Assembly: GCA_903919075.1 (NCBI GenBank)
Contig: CAIXGR010000062.1
Coordinates: forward strand, 1 to 40,940
DNA length: 40,940 nucleotides
Origin: an uncultured Bacteroidota bacterium
Lineage (GTDB): Bacteria > Bacteroidota > Bacteroidia > Chitinophagales > LD1
Direction of reading: 5' to 3'
The position numbers and the translations under genes were made by a program. Position 1 is the first letter of the stretch. Each line of letters starts with the position of its first letter. A model generated the notes under the pieces. The model was given only the letters and a program-made list of their open reading frames with translations, did no database searches and had not been told where the DNA came from. This document shows, one piece after another, positions 15,423-24,139 of the stretch.

Positions 15423-16748
15423 CTAATTTGTTGGCCCGGTATCAACAACCGTTTCAATAGCATCCTGAACGCTGGCTGGAACATTAGAAAGAAAATTATA
15501 CCCGGTAATAGTTTCAAGTGCACGAACCGAAGTTCGGTAATAACCCCAAGGCTGCGAGTTTACAGTTTGATTATTCGGCATATCAACAGCAATTACACGG
15601 GTAGATTTATTAATCCTGCATATATCATCATCGCCTGTTGTTAAAACCACTACAATCTTCCAGCAATTTGATGGTACGTTTACCTTACCACCAGCTAATG
15701 AATATTTGAAAATCGGAATGTTGGTATTGCCGCTATCGCCGGTACCGCCCGAACCATAGCCACCTGAAATAATATATAGTTCCTTACCTTGGTTTATAAG
15801 TGCAATGCAATAATCCTCAAGCGAGTTCCATGTTTGTTGATTAAGTTTATCCGACTGTGGCATCATATTACTCATTAAAAAAGTAGCTGCATTATCGTTA
15901 CTAGTAGCGCTGCGCTGGCTTGATGTAGTCATATGGCCGCGGTCAAACCCCCCTCCGCTGTAATCGCTCGGTTGCACATAGTAATAAGATACAGGCAATG
16001 CCATATCAGGATAAAAACAATCGCAACGGGGCGCAGTGCCTAGCCAAGCTGCACTTAAATGCCAGCTTACCCAATTGGCTTCACCTTTCGAGTTGTTGTA
16101 TGAAAGTGCATACTCGGGTTTCACCATTAAATAATTGTCGTGCATTGCTGTATCAGTTGAAGCACTACTAGGGTTCCCCAGTGCCATATTATCATCCCGC
16201 TTAGGCCCCGAATCTCCTAGTATTAAAAAGTTATCAATGTTCAACTGTCCGCCTGATAATTTGCGCAATTGAAAACGCACATTTCCTAAGTAGCCGGTGT
16301 TAAATATTGCAGTGGTTAAAGAGGTAGAGCTTGCGGTAACTGTAGTGTCTAATTGAGTCCAATTACTTCCGCCGTCAGTTGAGGCAAACAAAGCCCAAGT
16401 AGAACTGCTGTCATTCCCATAAACTGCATAATCAATAGTAATTTGTGCGGCACCGGCTGTTGCATCAAAATTCATGGTTAAAATACCGGTATTTTCCATG
16501 CGTATGGCTTTGTTGCCATCTTTATGGTCATAAGTGGAGCTACTAATAAGGGCATCATTAAGATTCCATGAACCTGTTGATAGTGTAACATCGGCTGCCG
16601 CATACGATGCCTTGGTTCCGGTTTCAAAGTTTTCAAAAATCCCGCAATGAACTGCAGGTGGTGGGGCCTGTGGAGTTTTATCTTTTTTGCATGATGGCGC
16701 AAATATTAATAAGAAAGAGGCAACTAATATTAAAGGTATCTTCTTCAT
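15423..16748 (-). CDS. Lipoprotein DNA/RNA non-specific endonuclease (NUC family)
   Basis: Starting at ATG 16748 (MKKIPLIL) the product is 441 residues with a lipobox ending APSC at Cys20; an in-frame ATG at 16769 would add seven residues. Residues about 35-185 form a beta-sandwich, carbohydrate-binding-like region (FENFETGTKASY, LNIDNFLILGDSG). The C-terminal half is a beta-beta-alpha-metal nuclease with the DRGH motif (FDRGHM, His272 general base) and the metal/Asn segment MSNMMPQSDKLNQQTWNSLED. It should degrade DNA and RNA at the cell surface, for nutrient or phosphate gain. It ends 26 bases from the convergent CDGSH gene. Confidence 0.88.
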   Translation of the reverse strand: MKKIPLILVASFLLIFAPSCKKDKTPQAPPPAVHCGIFENFETGTKASYAAADVTLSTGSWNLNDALISSSTYDHKDGNKAIRMENTGILTMNFDATAGAAQITIDYAVYGNDSSSTWALFASTDGGSNWTQLDTTVTASSTSLTTAIFNTGYLGNVRFQLRKLSGGQLNIDNFLILGDSGPKRDDNMALGNPSSASTDTAMHDNYLMVKPEYALSYNNSKGEANWVSWHLSAAWLGTAPRCDCFYPDMALPVSYYYVQPSDYSGGGFDRGHMTTSSQRSATSNDNAATFLMSNMMPQSDKLNQQTWNSLEDYCIALINQGKELYIISGGYGSGGTGDSGNTNIPIFKYSLAGGKVNVPSNCWKIVVVLTTGDDDICRINKSTRVIAVDMPNNQTVNSQPWGYYRTSVRALETITGYNFLSNVPASVQDAIETVVDTGPTN

Positions 16749-16964
16749 AAACATCTTTATAACAATCAATTTTTAGGGCAACAATATTACAACAATAAAC
16801 TTGTGTTTTTAACAAATTTATCAAACACGCATGCAACAAGGTTGTTTACTATTTTTTCACCCAACAACAAAATCCATTTTCAATATAGCTTGCGCCGACC
16901 CGTTTGTAAAGATAAACATTGCCATTAAAATATATTAGCATTGTATTAACGAAAAAAGAACAAA

Positions 16965-17804
16965 ATGTTATTAGTTGCTGAAAGCGGTTCCACAAAAACA
17001 AAATGGTTGAGCAAGGAAAAAGAATATCAAACCATCGGTTTCAATCCGCTTTTTCACACCTCCGATTCTATTTATACTGAATTGATGAAGCACGACGAGT
17101 TGTTGAAAGACAAAGATAAGTTTACCAAAATTTTCTTTTACGGTGCCAGTTGTTCCAGCGAAGCGAGGAAGAAGGTGGTGTATGATGCCTTGAAAAAATA
17201 TTTTTCGAATGCAAAAATTATCAGTGTTGACCATGATATGAAAGCGGCTTCAGTGGCCACATTTGACGGAAGAAAAGCTATAGTGTGCATTTTGGGCACC
17301 GGCTCCAATTCATGCCTGTACGATGGCAAAGATATGCAGGAAATTATACCGGCACTAGGTTATGTATTGGGCGATGAAGGTAGTGGCGCTTATTTTGGTA
17401 AAAAGTTGCTTGCGCTTTTTCTATACCATAGCTTACCCGATGCCACTACAAAAATTATGAAAGAAAAATACGGGCTTGAGAAAGAAAAAATTATTGCCAG
17501 TGTTTATCAAAGGCCATTCGCTAACGTATATCTATCAGGTTTTGCAAAAATAATGAGCGAAACATCCGAGAAAGATTTTATTGCACAATTAGTTGAAACC
17601 GGTTTCACTGAGTTTTTTCAATACCATGTTTGCTGTTACGAAAACTACAAGCAATATCCGGTGCACTTTGTAGGCTCTATTGCTTTTTATTTTAAAGAAC
17701 ACCTGCAAAAAATAGCCAATAAATTTGGCTGCGAGATAGGAATAATAGACCAAGAACCAGCCTATCGTTTATTAGATTGGCATTTAAAAGAAGATACACT
17801 TTAA
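16965..17804 (+). CDS. BadF/BadG/BcrA/BcrD-type ATPase, N-acetylglucosamine kinase-like
   Basis: The 279-residue sugar-kinase-fold protein has the actin-like ATPase motifs: phosphate 1 ESGSTKTKW (6-14), phosphate 2 ILGTGSNS and the nearby ALGYVLGDEGSGAYFGKKLL, and the adenosine segment VHFVGSIAFYF. Bacteroidota members of this family are generally annotated as N-acetylglucosamine or related amino-sugar kinases in cell-wall recycling; the substrate here is inference. There is no signal peptide. TAGCATTG at 16936-16943 is one base from the -7 consensus. It converges on the BNR-like gene with only 22 bases between stops. Confidence 0.85.
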   Translation: MLLVAESGSTKTKWLSKEKEYQTIGFNPLFHTSDSIYTELMKHDELLKDKDKFTKIFFYGASCSSEARKKVVYDALKKYFSNAKIISVDHDMKAASVATFDGRKAIVCILGTGSNSCLYDGKDMQEIIPALGYVLGDEGSGAYFGKKLLALFLYHSLPDATTKIMKEKYGLEKEKIIASVYQRPFANVYLSGFAKIMSETSEKDFIAQLVETGFTEFFQYHVCCYENYKQYPVHFVGSIAFYFKEHLQKIANKFGCEIGIIDQEPAYRLLDWHLKEDTL

Positions 17805-17829
17805 TAACATTCTTTCGAAGAAATTATTA
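17802..17829. terminator. Hairpin spanning both stop codons of convergent genes
   Basis: TAATAA (17802-17807) pairs with TTATTA (17824-17829), and TTCTT (17810-17814) with AAGAA (17818-17822) around TCG. The stop codons of the sugar kinase gene and of the BNR-like gene are the two outer arms. It is weak, with no long T-run, so a terminator role is only moderately supported. Confidence 0.45.
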
Positions 17830-20100
17830 CTCCACCACTAATTTTCTGGCTGCAATAGTTTTTTCGCTGTTGCGAAGCAGGCAAAAATAAATGCCTCGGG
17901 TAAATTCAGCCGTACTAAACGTAATTTCACCAATGCCGGCACTTGCCGTATATGTCTTTACTGTCCTTCCAGTTACATCAACTATTAAAAATTCGCTTTT
18001 AAAGTTAACCGGTGTAAACATAGCATGACATAAGCCCAATGAGGGATTAGGAAAAATCTTTAGCTCTCCATTTTCGTTCGATACAATTTCTTGCAATCCG
18101 GTAACGGTTGGGTCGTTTAATACCCCATTACAAGTAAGCGCATAAACACCCCTGTTAGAGAGAGTATAAATGGTATCGCCAATTGGTACCAGACTATAAA
18201 CCGCCGGCCCGGTAAAACCAACCAAATGCCAGCTTGAACCCAAATTGTGAGTGCAATAAATACCAAGTCCTACCACGTTGTTAGTTACCGGTGTATATGA
18301 GTTAAAGGCAACAATAATACCATTAGTGTTATCAGCAGCAACTGCAGCAACCTCCACATACCCTGTTAAAGATGATGGAAATGGAATAGTGCCCCAGTTT
18401 CCACCCTGACGAAAATATAATGCCGGTGCCGGTAGCAATGCATTTGCTATCATATTATGGTGTCCATCGTGCGTAAGAAATTGCAGTATAGTGCCGGTCG
18501 GCAGCCCTGTAGTGTCGGGTGCCCAGTTACCACCGCTATTGAGGCGTTTCCAACAACTGGGAGACATATTGCCTGCCAAATAAATATTACCGCTACCATC
18601 CGAGGCAAAAGTGTTTACTCTTTTAAAGGCACCCAGCGAAGTGCCAATGCCACCTGTATCGGGTAAAAAGGAGCCTCCGGGAATTTTATTATAAATAACT
18701 GTTTGATCGTTAGAAACATTATCTGCAATGTGTTCATATCCAAATTCGTCAACATCAAAAGCTGTTTCATTGGTAATTTGCCATAGCCCCGAGGTATCGG
18801 CTTGCCAGTTATTGCCAAAGTCGGCGCTTTTTAATATTAACCTAGTAGCATTTGCTATGCTGGCATTTGCACGGGTATAAGTATTACCCAGCGCATCTTG
18901 GAACAGAGGGCCCGCATAGCCATAACCAGTGGCGGGCAATACTTTTGTAAAAGTGCTATCTGTAGAATTCTTATTAAAAAAACCGTTTTTACTGGTTTCT
19001 AGCAAACGGCCAGATGGACTTTTTAAAAAACCATTTAATCTGGTTTCGTGTAACCCATTGTTTACAGGCACCCATGTAAGGCCCTGGTTTACACTTACAA
19101 ATAATCCATAAATTGTAGCGGCGCAAACTACACTGTCTGCAGCTATATCATTAATAATGGTAGTGAAAGCCACATCGTTTGCAAGGTTGGTAATTGCTGA
19201 ATCTATTCTACTCCAGTTTATGCCTTCATCATTAGACCGGTAAATCTCGCTGCCACTTTGGTTTAACATGTATATATTACCAAATACATCTTGGCAAAAC
19301 TTACCCCCTTCAACACCATTAAGGCCATTGGTAATGTGCAACCACGTATGTCCGGTATCACTGCTATAATAAATGCCTAAAAAAGATGTGCCTGCAATAA
19401 TTCGATTGTTCTTAGCCACAAATAATGACGTTGGCGAAGATCCGTTGGGAAATGAAGTTAAATGCCAAGTATTTGAAAGAGGCCCCTGTTTATATACATT
19501 ACCCGATGCAATTGCATAAACGGTTTGATCAGCATCTAAAGCAAAGTCAACAACAACATTCCCGTTAAGCCCCGCCGAATCTGTTTGCCAGGTATGTCCT
19601 CCATCGCGAGATACATCAATATCATTTCCATTAAGCCAGTATAGAGCGTCACCGGCCAGTTTACCAAAACCATAAATACCGTGAGTAAGAATATCTTTGC
19701 CTAAAAGCACCGGCTGACTTACGGCTGATTCGCTAATAACTTCTGAAAGATATACCGAGCCATCATCCAATAAAATATAAAATTTACTTTGATTGCCCAC
19801 ACCCGCTTTTCGGCTTAGCCCTATAATGCGACCATTAAGGCTACCGTCAATAACAAAAAGCGATTGGTGTGTAGCGCCCGACAAAAGGGCGGTATCTAAA
19901 CTTAAACGTGCTATGTCAATTCCGAAAGGGTAATCATCTACCGTAATATTTACAATACCCGTATTGCCTGGTAACGAAACAATAATATCATTCGATACAT
20001 TTTTAATTTCAGGAGTGGAAACCTGCGCCTGAGCAGCATTTTGCCAGACAGCAAACGTAATAGTTAAAACCAAAAGAAAGCGAGCGAATATCTTTTCCAT
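17827..20100 (-). CDS. T9SS-secreted BNR/sortilin-type repeat protein with type A sorting domain
   Basis: I chose ATG 20100 (757 residues), which gives signal peptide MEKIFARFLLVLTITFAVWQ cut after AQAQ; an ATG at 20118 adds six residues. The body is a beta-propeller-like series of photosynthesis-stability/BNR repeats marked by SxDxGxTW units (SRDGGHTWQTD, SSDTGHTWLHI, SNDEGINWSRI, SVNQGLTWVPV, SADFGNNWQAD). The last 75 residues are a T9SS type A domain (LKIFPNPSLGLCHAMF ... VTGRTVKTY ... FTRGIYFCLLRN ... RKLVVE), so it is exported by T9SS and probably cell-surface bound or released. Binding partner unknown. Confidence 0.88.
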   Translation of the reverse strand: MEKIFARFLLVLTITFAVWQNAAQAQVSTPEIKNVSNDIIVSLPGNTGIVNITVDDYPFGIDIARLSLDTALLSGATHQSLFVIDGSLNGRIIGLSRKAGVGNQSKFYILLDDGSVYLSEVISESAVSQPVLLGKDILTHGIYGFGKLAGDALYWLNGNDIDVSRDGGHTWQTDSAGLNGNVVVDFALDADQTVYAIASGNVYKQGPLSNTWHLTSFPNGSSPTSLFVAKNNRIIAGTSFLGIYYSSDTGHTWLHITNGLNGVEGGKFCQDVFGNIYMLNQSGSEIYRSNDEGINWSRIDSAITNLANDVAFTTIINDIAADSVVCAATIYGLFVSVNQGLTWVPVNNGLHETRLNGFLKSPSGRLLETSKNGFFNKNSTDSTFTKVLPATGYGYAGPLFQDALGNTYTRANASIANATRLILKSADFGNNWQADTSGLWQITNETAFDVDEFGYEHIADNVSNDQTVIYNKIPGGSFLPDTGGIGTSLGAFKRVNTFASDGSGNIYLAGNMSPSCWKRLNSGGNWAPDTTGLPTGTILQFLTHDGHHNMIANALLPAPALYFRQGGNWGTIPFPSSLTGYVEVAAVAADNTNGIIVAFNSYTPVTNNVVGLGIYCTHNLGSSWHLVGFTGPAVYSLVPIGDTIYTLSNRGVYALTCNGVLNDPTVTGLQEIVSNENGELKIFPNPSLGLCHAMFTPVNFKSEFLIVDVTGRTVKTYTASAGIGEITFSTAEFTRGIYFCLLRNSEKTIAARKLVVE

Positions 20101-20282
20101 ACCTCGAGTATTAAACAATTACCGAAATGCAAAGAACGGGGATTCCTTAGGTTGTAAATTACCATTTTTTCAACAAAGCAACAAACCCGTGCAAATCTTC
20201 TTCAAAAAAGAGTACTTTAAAGCCTCAGTGCTGAAAATGCTTCAACATTACTCTGTTATTTGTATAATTGTGCCACATAATT

Positions 20283-21002
20283 ATGAGCCAACAAAAACTT
20301 TCGGTTATTGTACCTGCTTACAATGAAGAGCGGTCTATTTACAGCATTCTCGAAAAAATCTCTTCTGTTCAACTTATTAATAATGTTGAAAAGGAAATTG
20401 TAGTTGTAAATGACTGCAGTAGGGATAAAACCGAAGAAATGGTAAACCAGTTTAAGGCAGCTTACCCTACAGTGTTTATTAACTATAGTAAGCACGAAGT
20501 AAACCGCGGCAAAGGCGCCGCGATACATACAGGCATACGCGTTGCCACCGGCGATTTTATTATTGTGCAAGATGCAGACCTTGAATACAACCCCGAAGAA
20601 TTTAATGTATTGCTTAAACCTATACTGGATGGCTTTGCCGATGTTGTATATGGCAGCCGGTTTATGGGTGGCAAACCGCACCGCATTTTGTTTTTTTGGC
20701 ATACTATTGGCAACAAACTGCTAACCTTTCTTTCCAACGCGCTTACCAACCTTAACCTTACCGATATGGAAACCTGCTACAAGCTTTTCCGTGCCGGCTT
20801 TATTAAACAACTTAACCTTAAAGAAAACCGCTTTGGTTTCGAACCCGAAGTAACCGCCAAAATAAGCAAGGTGCCGGGTGTAAGAATTTACGAAGTGGGC
20901 ATATCATACTATGGCCGTACTTATGCCGAAGGCAAAAAAATAACATGGAAAGATGGCTTTAGGGCAATATATTGCATTATAAAATACAATATATTTAGTT
21001 AA
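20283..21002 (+). CDS. Family 2 glycosyltransferase, dolichol/polyprenol-phosphate mannosyltransferase-like
   Basis: Starting at ATG 20283 (MSQQKLSVIVPAYNEE) the product is 239 residues; the upstream TTG adds five implausible residues. GT-A fold motifs are VPAYNEE, VVNDCSRDKTEE, NRGKGAAIHTG, the metal site QDADLEY, and YGSRFMGG. The region TDMETCYKLFRAGF matches polyprenyl-phosphate sugar transferases of the DPM1/GtrB type, but the protein lacks C-terminal membrane helices, as in DPM1. It would transfer a sugar from a nucleotide donor to a lipid phosphate at the inner membrane. It converges on mgtE, 16 bases apart. Confidence 0.88.
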   Translation: MSQQKLSVIVPAYNEERSIYSILEKISSVQLINNVEKEIVVVNDCSRDKTEEMVNQFKAAYPTVFINYSKHEVNRGKGAAIHTGIRVATGDFIIVQDADLEYNPEEFNVLLKPILDGFADVVYGSRFMGGKPHRILFFWHTIGNKLLTFLSNALTNLNLTDMETCYKLFRAGFIKQLNLKENRFGFEPEVTAKISKVPGVRIYEVGISYYGRTYAEGKKITWKDGFRAIYCIIKYNIFS

Positions 21003-21018
21003 TATTTAGATCTCCCCC

Positions 21019-22395
21019 TTACAACAAAGTACCCCTAAGTATAATATAAGCCACCGAAAAATAAATAACCAATCCGGTAACATCTACCAGCGTAGCCACA
21101 AAAGGGGCCGATGATGCAGCTGGGTCGGCACCTACTTTTTTCAGGAATATGGGTAGCATTGAGCCTGATAAAGTGCCCCATAGAACCACGCCTATCAGCG
21201 AAAAGAAAATAGTAAAACTTACCAGCAACCAATGCGGGCCGTAATTATAAAGATGGGTTTGCTGCCATAAAAATATTCGTAAAAAACCAACCGAGCCAAG
21301 AATAGTGCCCAATGTAAGACCGGATAGCAATTCTTTGCGCAGCACGCGCCACCAGTCTTTAAACCCAATTTCGCCAAGTGCCATTGCACGAATAATGATT
21401 GATGAAGCCTGCGAACCGGAATTACCACCGCTGGATATGATAAGTGGAATAAATAATGCCAGTACTACCGCCTTACTTATCTCATCCTGAAAATAACCCA
21501 TGGCTGTTGCAGTAAGCATTTCGCCTAAAAAGAGGATTACCAGCCAACCCGCCCGCTTTTTCATCAGGTTGAAAAATGTTATCTGCGTATAGGGCTCATC
21601 CAATGCTTCGGAACCACCTATTTGTTGAATATCCTTAGTGTCCTCAACTTCAGCCAAACGCAGCACGTCATCTATAGTAACAATACCCAACAACACACCT
21701 TTATTATCAATAACCGGCAAGGCGAAACGATTATTCTTTCTAAACACATTAATAGCGTCAGTATCCTGATCAGTAACAAAAAGGCTAATAAATTTACTGT
21801 CCATAATTTCGCTTACAGAAGTTGCCCTGTCAACAAATAAAAACTCACGGATACGGATATCATCTATCAGTACCCCCCTATCGTCCAATACATAAACCAC
21901 GTCAATAGTTTCCGAATTTTGTCCGGTTGCCCGTATATAATCCAGCACCTGCCCCACTGTCCAGTTTTGCTTCACCGCTATATAATGTGGGGTCATAAGC
22001 CTTCCCACCGATTCTTGAGGATAGCCTAGCATGGCAAGCGCTGTTTTCCGGTTTTCGTCGCTCAATAGTTTTAGCCATTCGTTAACTACCCGGCTGGGCA
22101 GCCCTTCCATAAATGCGGTAAGGTCATCGTCGGGTAAGCCATTCAATAAGCGGGCGGCTTTCTCGTAATGCATATTTCTAATAAGCATCTGTTTTGTCTT
22201 TTCAGGCAAAACTTTAAAGCACTTCATGGCAACATAATCATCAAGAATATCAAATACTATTACTTTATATTCGTCGCTACAGTTTTCCAACATATCCAAC
22301 ACCTCTGAGAAAGGCATGGCCTCAATTTGCGCAGCTAGGTTATCCAGGTTCTCGCCGGTGCCCAGGTAGTTTTCTATCAGCTCGTTGTAATTCAT
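21019..22395 (-). CDS. mgtE: Magnesium transporter MgtE
   Basis: The 458-residue product has the full MgtE layout. The N domain of superhelical repeats (about 1-130) is followed by two CBS domains (about 130-255: GRLMTPHYIAVKQNWTVGQVL and SEIMDSKFISLFVTDQDTDAI) and a plug helix. The five-helix pore domain starts with RAGWLVILFLGEM, carries the conserved SGGNSGSQASSIIIRAMALGEI, and ends with ATLVDVTGLVIYF, where the Asp corresponds to the pore magnesium ligand. The CBS and N domains sense cytosolic magnesium and close the pore. Length is normal. No regulatory RNA is evident in the 280 bases upstream. Confidence 0.95.
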   Translation of the reverse strand: MNYNELIENYLGTGENLDNLAAQIEAMPFSEVLDMLENCSDEYKVIVFDILDDYVAMKCFKVLPEKTKQMLIRNMHYEKAARLLNGLPDDDLTAFMEGLPSRVVNEWLKLLSDENRKTALAMLGYPQESVGRLMTPHYIAVKQNWTVGQVLDYIRATGQNSETIDVVYVLDDRGVLIDDIRIREFLFVDRATSVSEIMDSKFISLFVTDQDTDAINVFRKNNRFALPVIDNKGVLLGIVTIDDVLRLAEVEDTKDIQQIGGSEALDEPYTQITFFNLMKKRAGWLVILFLGEMLTATAMGYFQDEISKAVVLALFIPLIISSGGNSGSQASSIIIRAMALGEIGFKDWWRVLRKELLSGLTLGTILGSVGFLRIFLWQQTHLYNYGPHWLLVSFTIFFSLIGVVLWGTLSGSMLPIFLKKVGADPAASSAPFVATLVDVTGLVIYFSVAYIILRGTLL

Positions 22396-22675
22396 TGTTA
22401 ATAAGTAGCGTTTGGATAAAGCATTTTACTTTAGCAAACAAAAATCAAATTTATAATAAGGATTAAACTATTTTCCATTTCACCCGTATAAACTGCCTGA
22501 TGTTATTTTTTCAATATAGATATTTTAAGTCGTTTAGCAACTCACCTAATATGTTCAAAACCGTTAAAAACTTATATTTCGCCTTATAATAGTCTCATTT
22601 TTTTCTAACAAAGGTTAAATAGAGTTTTTAAAAAGCATATTTATTTTATTTTTACTTCAACTAAAAAAAAACCAA

Positions 22676-23119
22676 ATGAAAAAGACAAGCCTTTTAACCA
22701 TCCTGATAGCTTTTATGGCTATGAGTACATTTGCACAAACTCCTGCACAAGCTCCTACACAAGCCCCAGCTTCCGGTCCACGCACTATGCCAACACCTGA
22801 AGAAAGAGCTCAAAGACAAACTGACAGAATGAAGACCGATTTAAATTTAACACCTGAGCAATATCAAAAAGTATTGGCCATTAACAAAGACTTTATAACC
22901 CAAAACGAAGCTTTAAGAGCCGCGAACAAAGGCCAGATGAGCGAAGAGTCAAAAGCAAAGTTTCAGGAACTACGCAAATCCAAAGACGACAAAACGATTG
23001 CCGTTTTAACTGCAGAGCAACGTACTAAATATCAAAGCGGCCCAAAACCACGTGGTAATGTAAATAATATGAGGCCTACACCAGCAACTACTCCGGCTAC
23101 AGCACCGGCTGCTAAGTAA
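22676..23119 (+). CDS. Small exported Spy/DUF4890-like helical protein
   Basis: The 147-residue product has a signal peptide (MKKTSLLTILIAFMAMSTFAQ) and then a Pro-Ala-Gln-Thr tract (TPAQAPTQAPASGP). The helical core has a LTxxQ-like repeat pair, LNLTPEQYQKVLAIN and VLTAEQRTKYQ, separated by a charged helix, as in Spy/CpxP-type periplasmic proteins and DUF4890. The tail repeats Pro-Ala-Thr again. A chaperone-like or stress role is inference. The two low-complexity Pro/Ala tails probably keep the core away from the membrane or wall. A strong bidirectional terminator follows. Confidence 0.8.
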   Translation: MKKTSLLTILIAFMAMSTFAQTPAQAPTQAPASGPRTMPTPEERAQRQTDRMKTDLNLTPEQYQKVLAINKDFITQNEALRAANKGQMSEESKAKFQELRKSKDDKTIAVLTAEQRTKYQSGPKPRGNVNNMRPTPATTPATAPAAK

Positions 23120-23150
23120 TAAACAAATAGGGTTTAATAAAACCTATTTT

Positions 23151-23201
23151 AAAACTTCCGTTTTTGCTTTGCTTCACGCAAGTAAAAACGGAAGTTTTTT
23201 T
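23151..23201. terminator. Bidirectional terminator between convergent genes
   Basis: A 15-base arm (23151-23165) pairs perfectly with 23184-23198, and the 18-base loop contains a smaller TTGC/GCAA stem. A T-run follows on the plus strand; on the minus strand the arm ends in T-rich sequence too. A second small hairpin with arms AAATAGG and CCTATTT lies just before it, at about 23125-23149. Confidence 0.85.
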
Positions 23202-24015
23202 ATGTACTTTTCTTTGTAAGGATGTAAATAAACCGGAGCGTCATATAATTATTAAACTCTCCATTTACTCGTGTTGCCGGATAAGAACTGCGTATTTTTA
23301 AAGTTGAATACGAAATTTTCCAACCAATAACATAGTGCTTTTTAATAATAACACTAACACCCGCAAAAACAGGCAGGTCAAATTTTCTTGGTTGCCCAAG
23401 ATGGGGGTTATCGGTTACATTTATACCATTATTCTGTTCTTTATAAAACACCATATACCCTGGTGCTAAACCCGCACTAAACATTAATAACCTCCTGTAA
23501 TGTGCATTTAAGGTTACCGGCATTTCAACATAATCCCAACGCAACAGATATGTTTCTGCCGTTTGCAAATGATTTAACAGCCACGAGCCTGCACCTTTCA
23601 TAGTATAATTCAACTCAAGGCTTGCCGATAAATATTTATGAAAGTGTGCAAGCGCTCCAATACCGGCTTCGCCACCAAAATAAAAGTACCCGTATTGTGT
23701 ATCGCCATCAACCTGGCAGGCATTAATACCGGCGTGAAACAAACCATTAAACACCCCTTCTTTTTTGAAGTCGTAGTAGTCGGCATGCTTAACTTTAATT
23801 GAAATAGTATCCTCTTGCTTTTTCTCCTTTTTAGGCTTTGGTTTCGTTTCCACAATTTCTACCGGTTGTTTTTGCTGCACCGTATCTACTTGTTTATCCT
23901 TCTTCTTTTTAAAGTCGAAAATAAATGTTCCGGTTTTATCATCCGGCGATGATGATTCTTGCGCCATAGTTATTAGGGGCAAGAAGATTATTAATAATGC
24001 CGGTATACTTTTCAT
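23200..24015 (-). CDS. Outer-membrane beta-barrel protein with lysine-rich N-terminal region
   Basis: The 271-residue product has a signal peptide (MKSIPALLIIFLPLITMAQ). A low-complexity, highly charged stretch (about 28-80, with KKKKDK and KPKPKKEKKQEDT) follows. The rest reads as beta strands of a porin-fold protein like the OMP_b-brl family: GLFHAGINACQVDGDTQYGY, YFGGEAGIGALAHF, YLSASLELNYTMKGAG and FDLPVFAGVSVIIKKHYVIGWKISYS. The domain start FHAGINACQVDGDxxxGY is shared with many Bacteroidota PorT-like or outer-membrane barrel proteins. Exact function unknown. The charged linker may sit in the periplasm. Confidence 0.78.
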   Translation of the reverse strand: MKSIPALLIIFLPLITMAQESSSPDDKTGTFIFDFKKKKDKQVDTVQQKQPVEIVETKPKPKKEKKQEDTISIKVKHADYYDFKKEGVFNGLFHAGINACQVDGDTQYGYFYFGGEAGIGALAHFHKYLSASLELNYTMKGAGSWLLNHLQTAETYLLRWDYVEMPVTLNAHYRRLLMFSAGLAPGYMVFYKEQNNGINVTDNPHLGQPRKFDLPVFAGVSVIIKKHYVIGWKISYSTLKIRSSYPATRVNGEFNNYMTLRFIYILTKKST

Positions 24016-24084
24016 TAATGCAAGTTCGCTTAAAAATTTGTTTTATGAAAATATAAAGAACGTAGCCAGCAGCAGCCCTAATTA

Positions 24085-24127
24085 AAAATGCCCCATACTT
24101 TTCTTGATGAAAAGTATGGGGCATTTT
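24085..24127 (-). terminator. Strong hairpin terminator after the TIGR03118 gene
   Basis: A 19-base arm (24085-24103) pairs perfectly with 24109-24127 around TTGAT. It lies 13 bases past the stop of the minus-strand gene ending at 24140. The left arm begins with AAAA, giving a short T-run on the minus strand. Confidence 0.85.
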
Positions 24128-24139
24128 GTTGATTTAATT

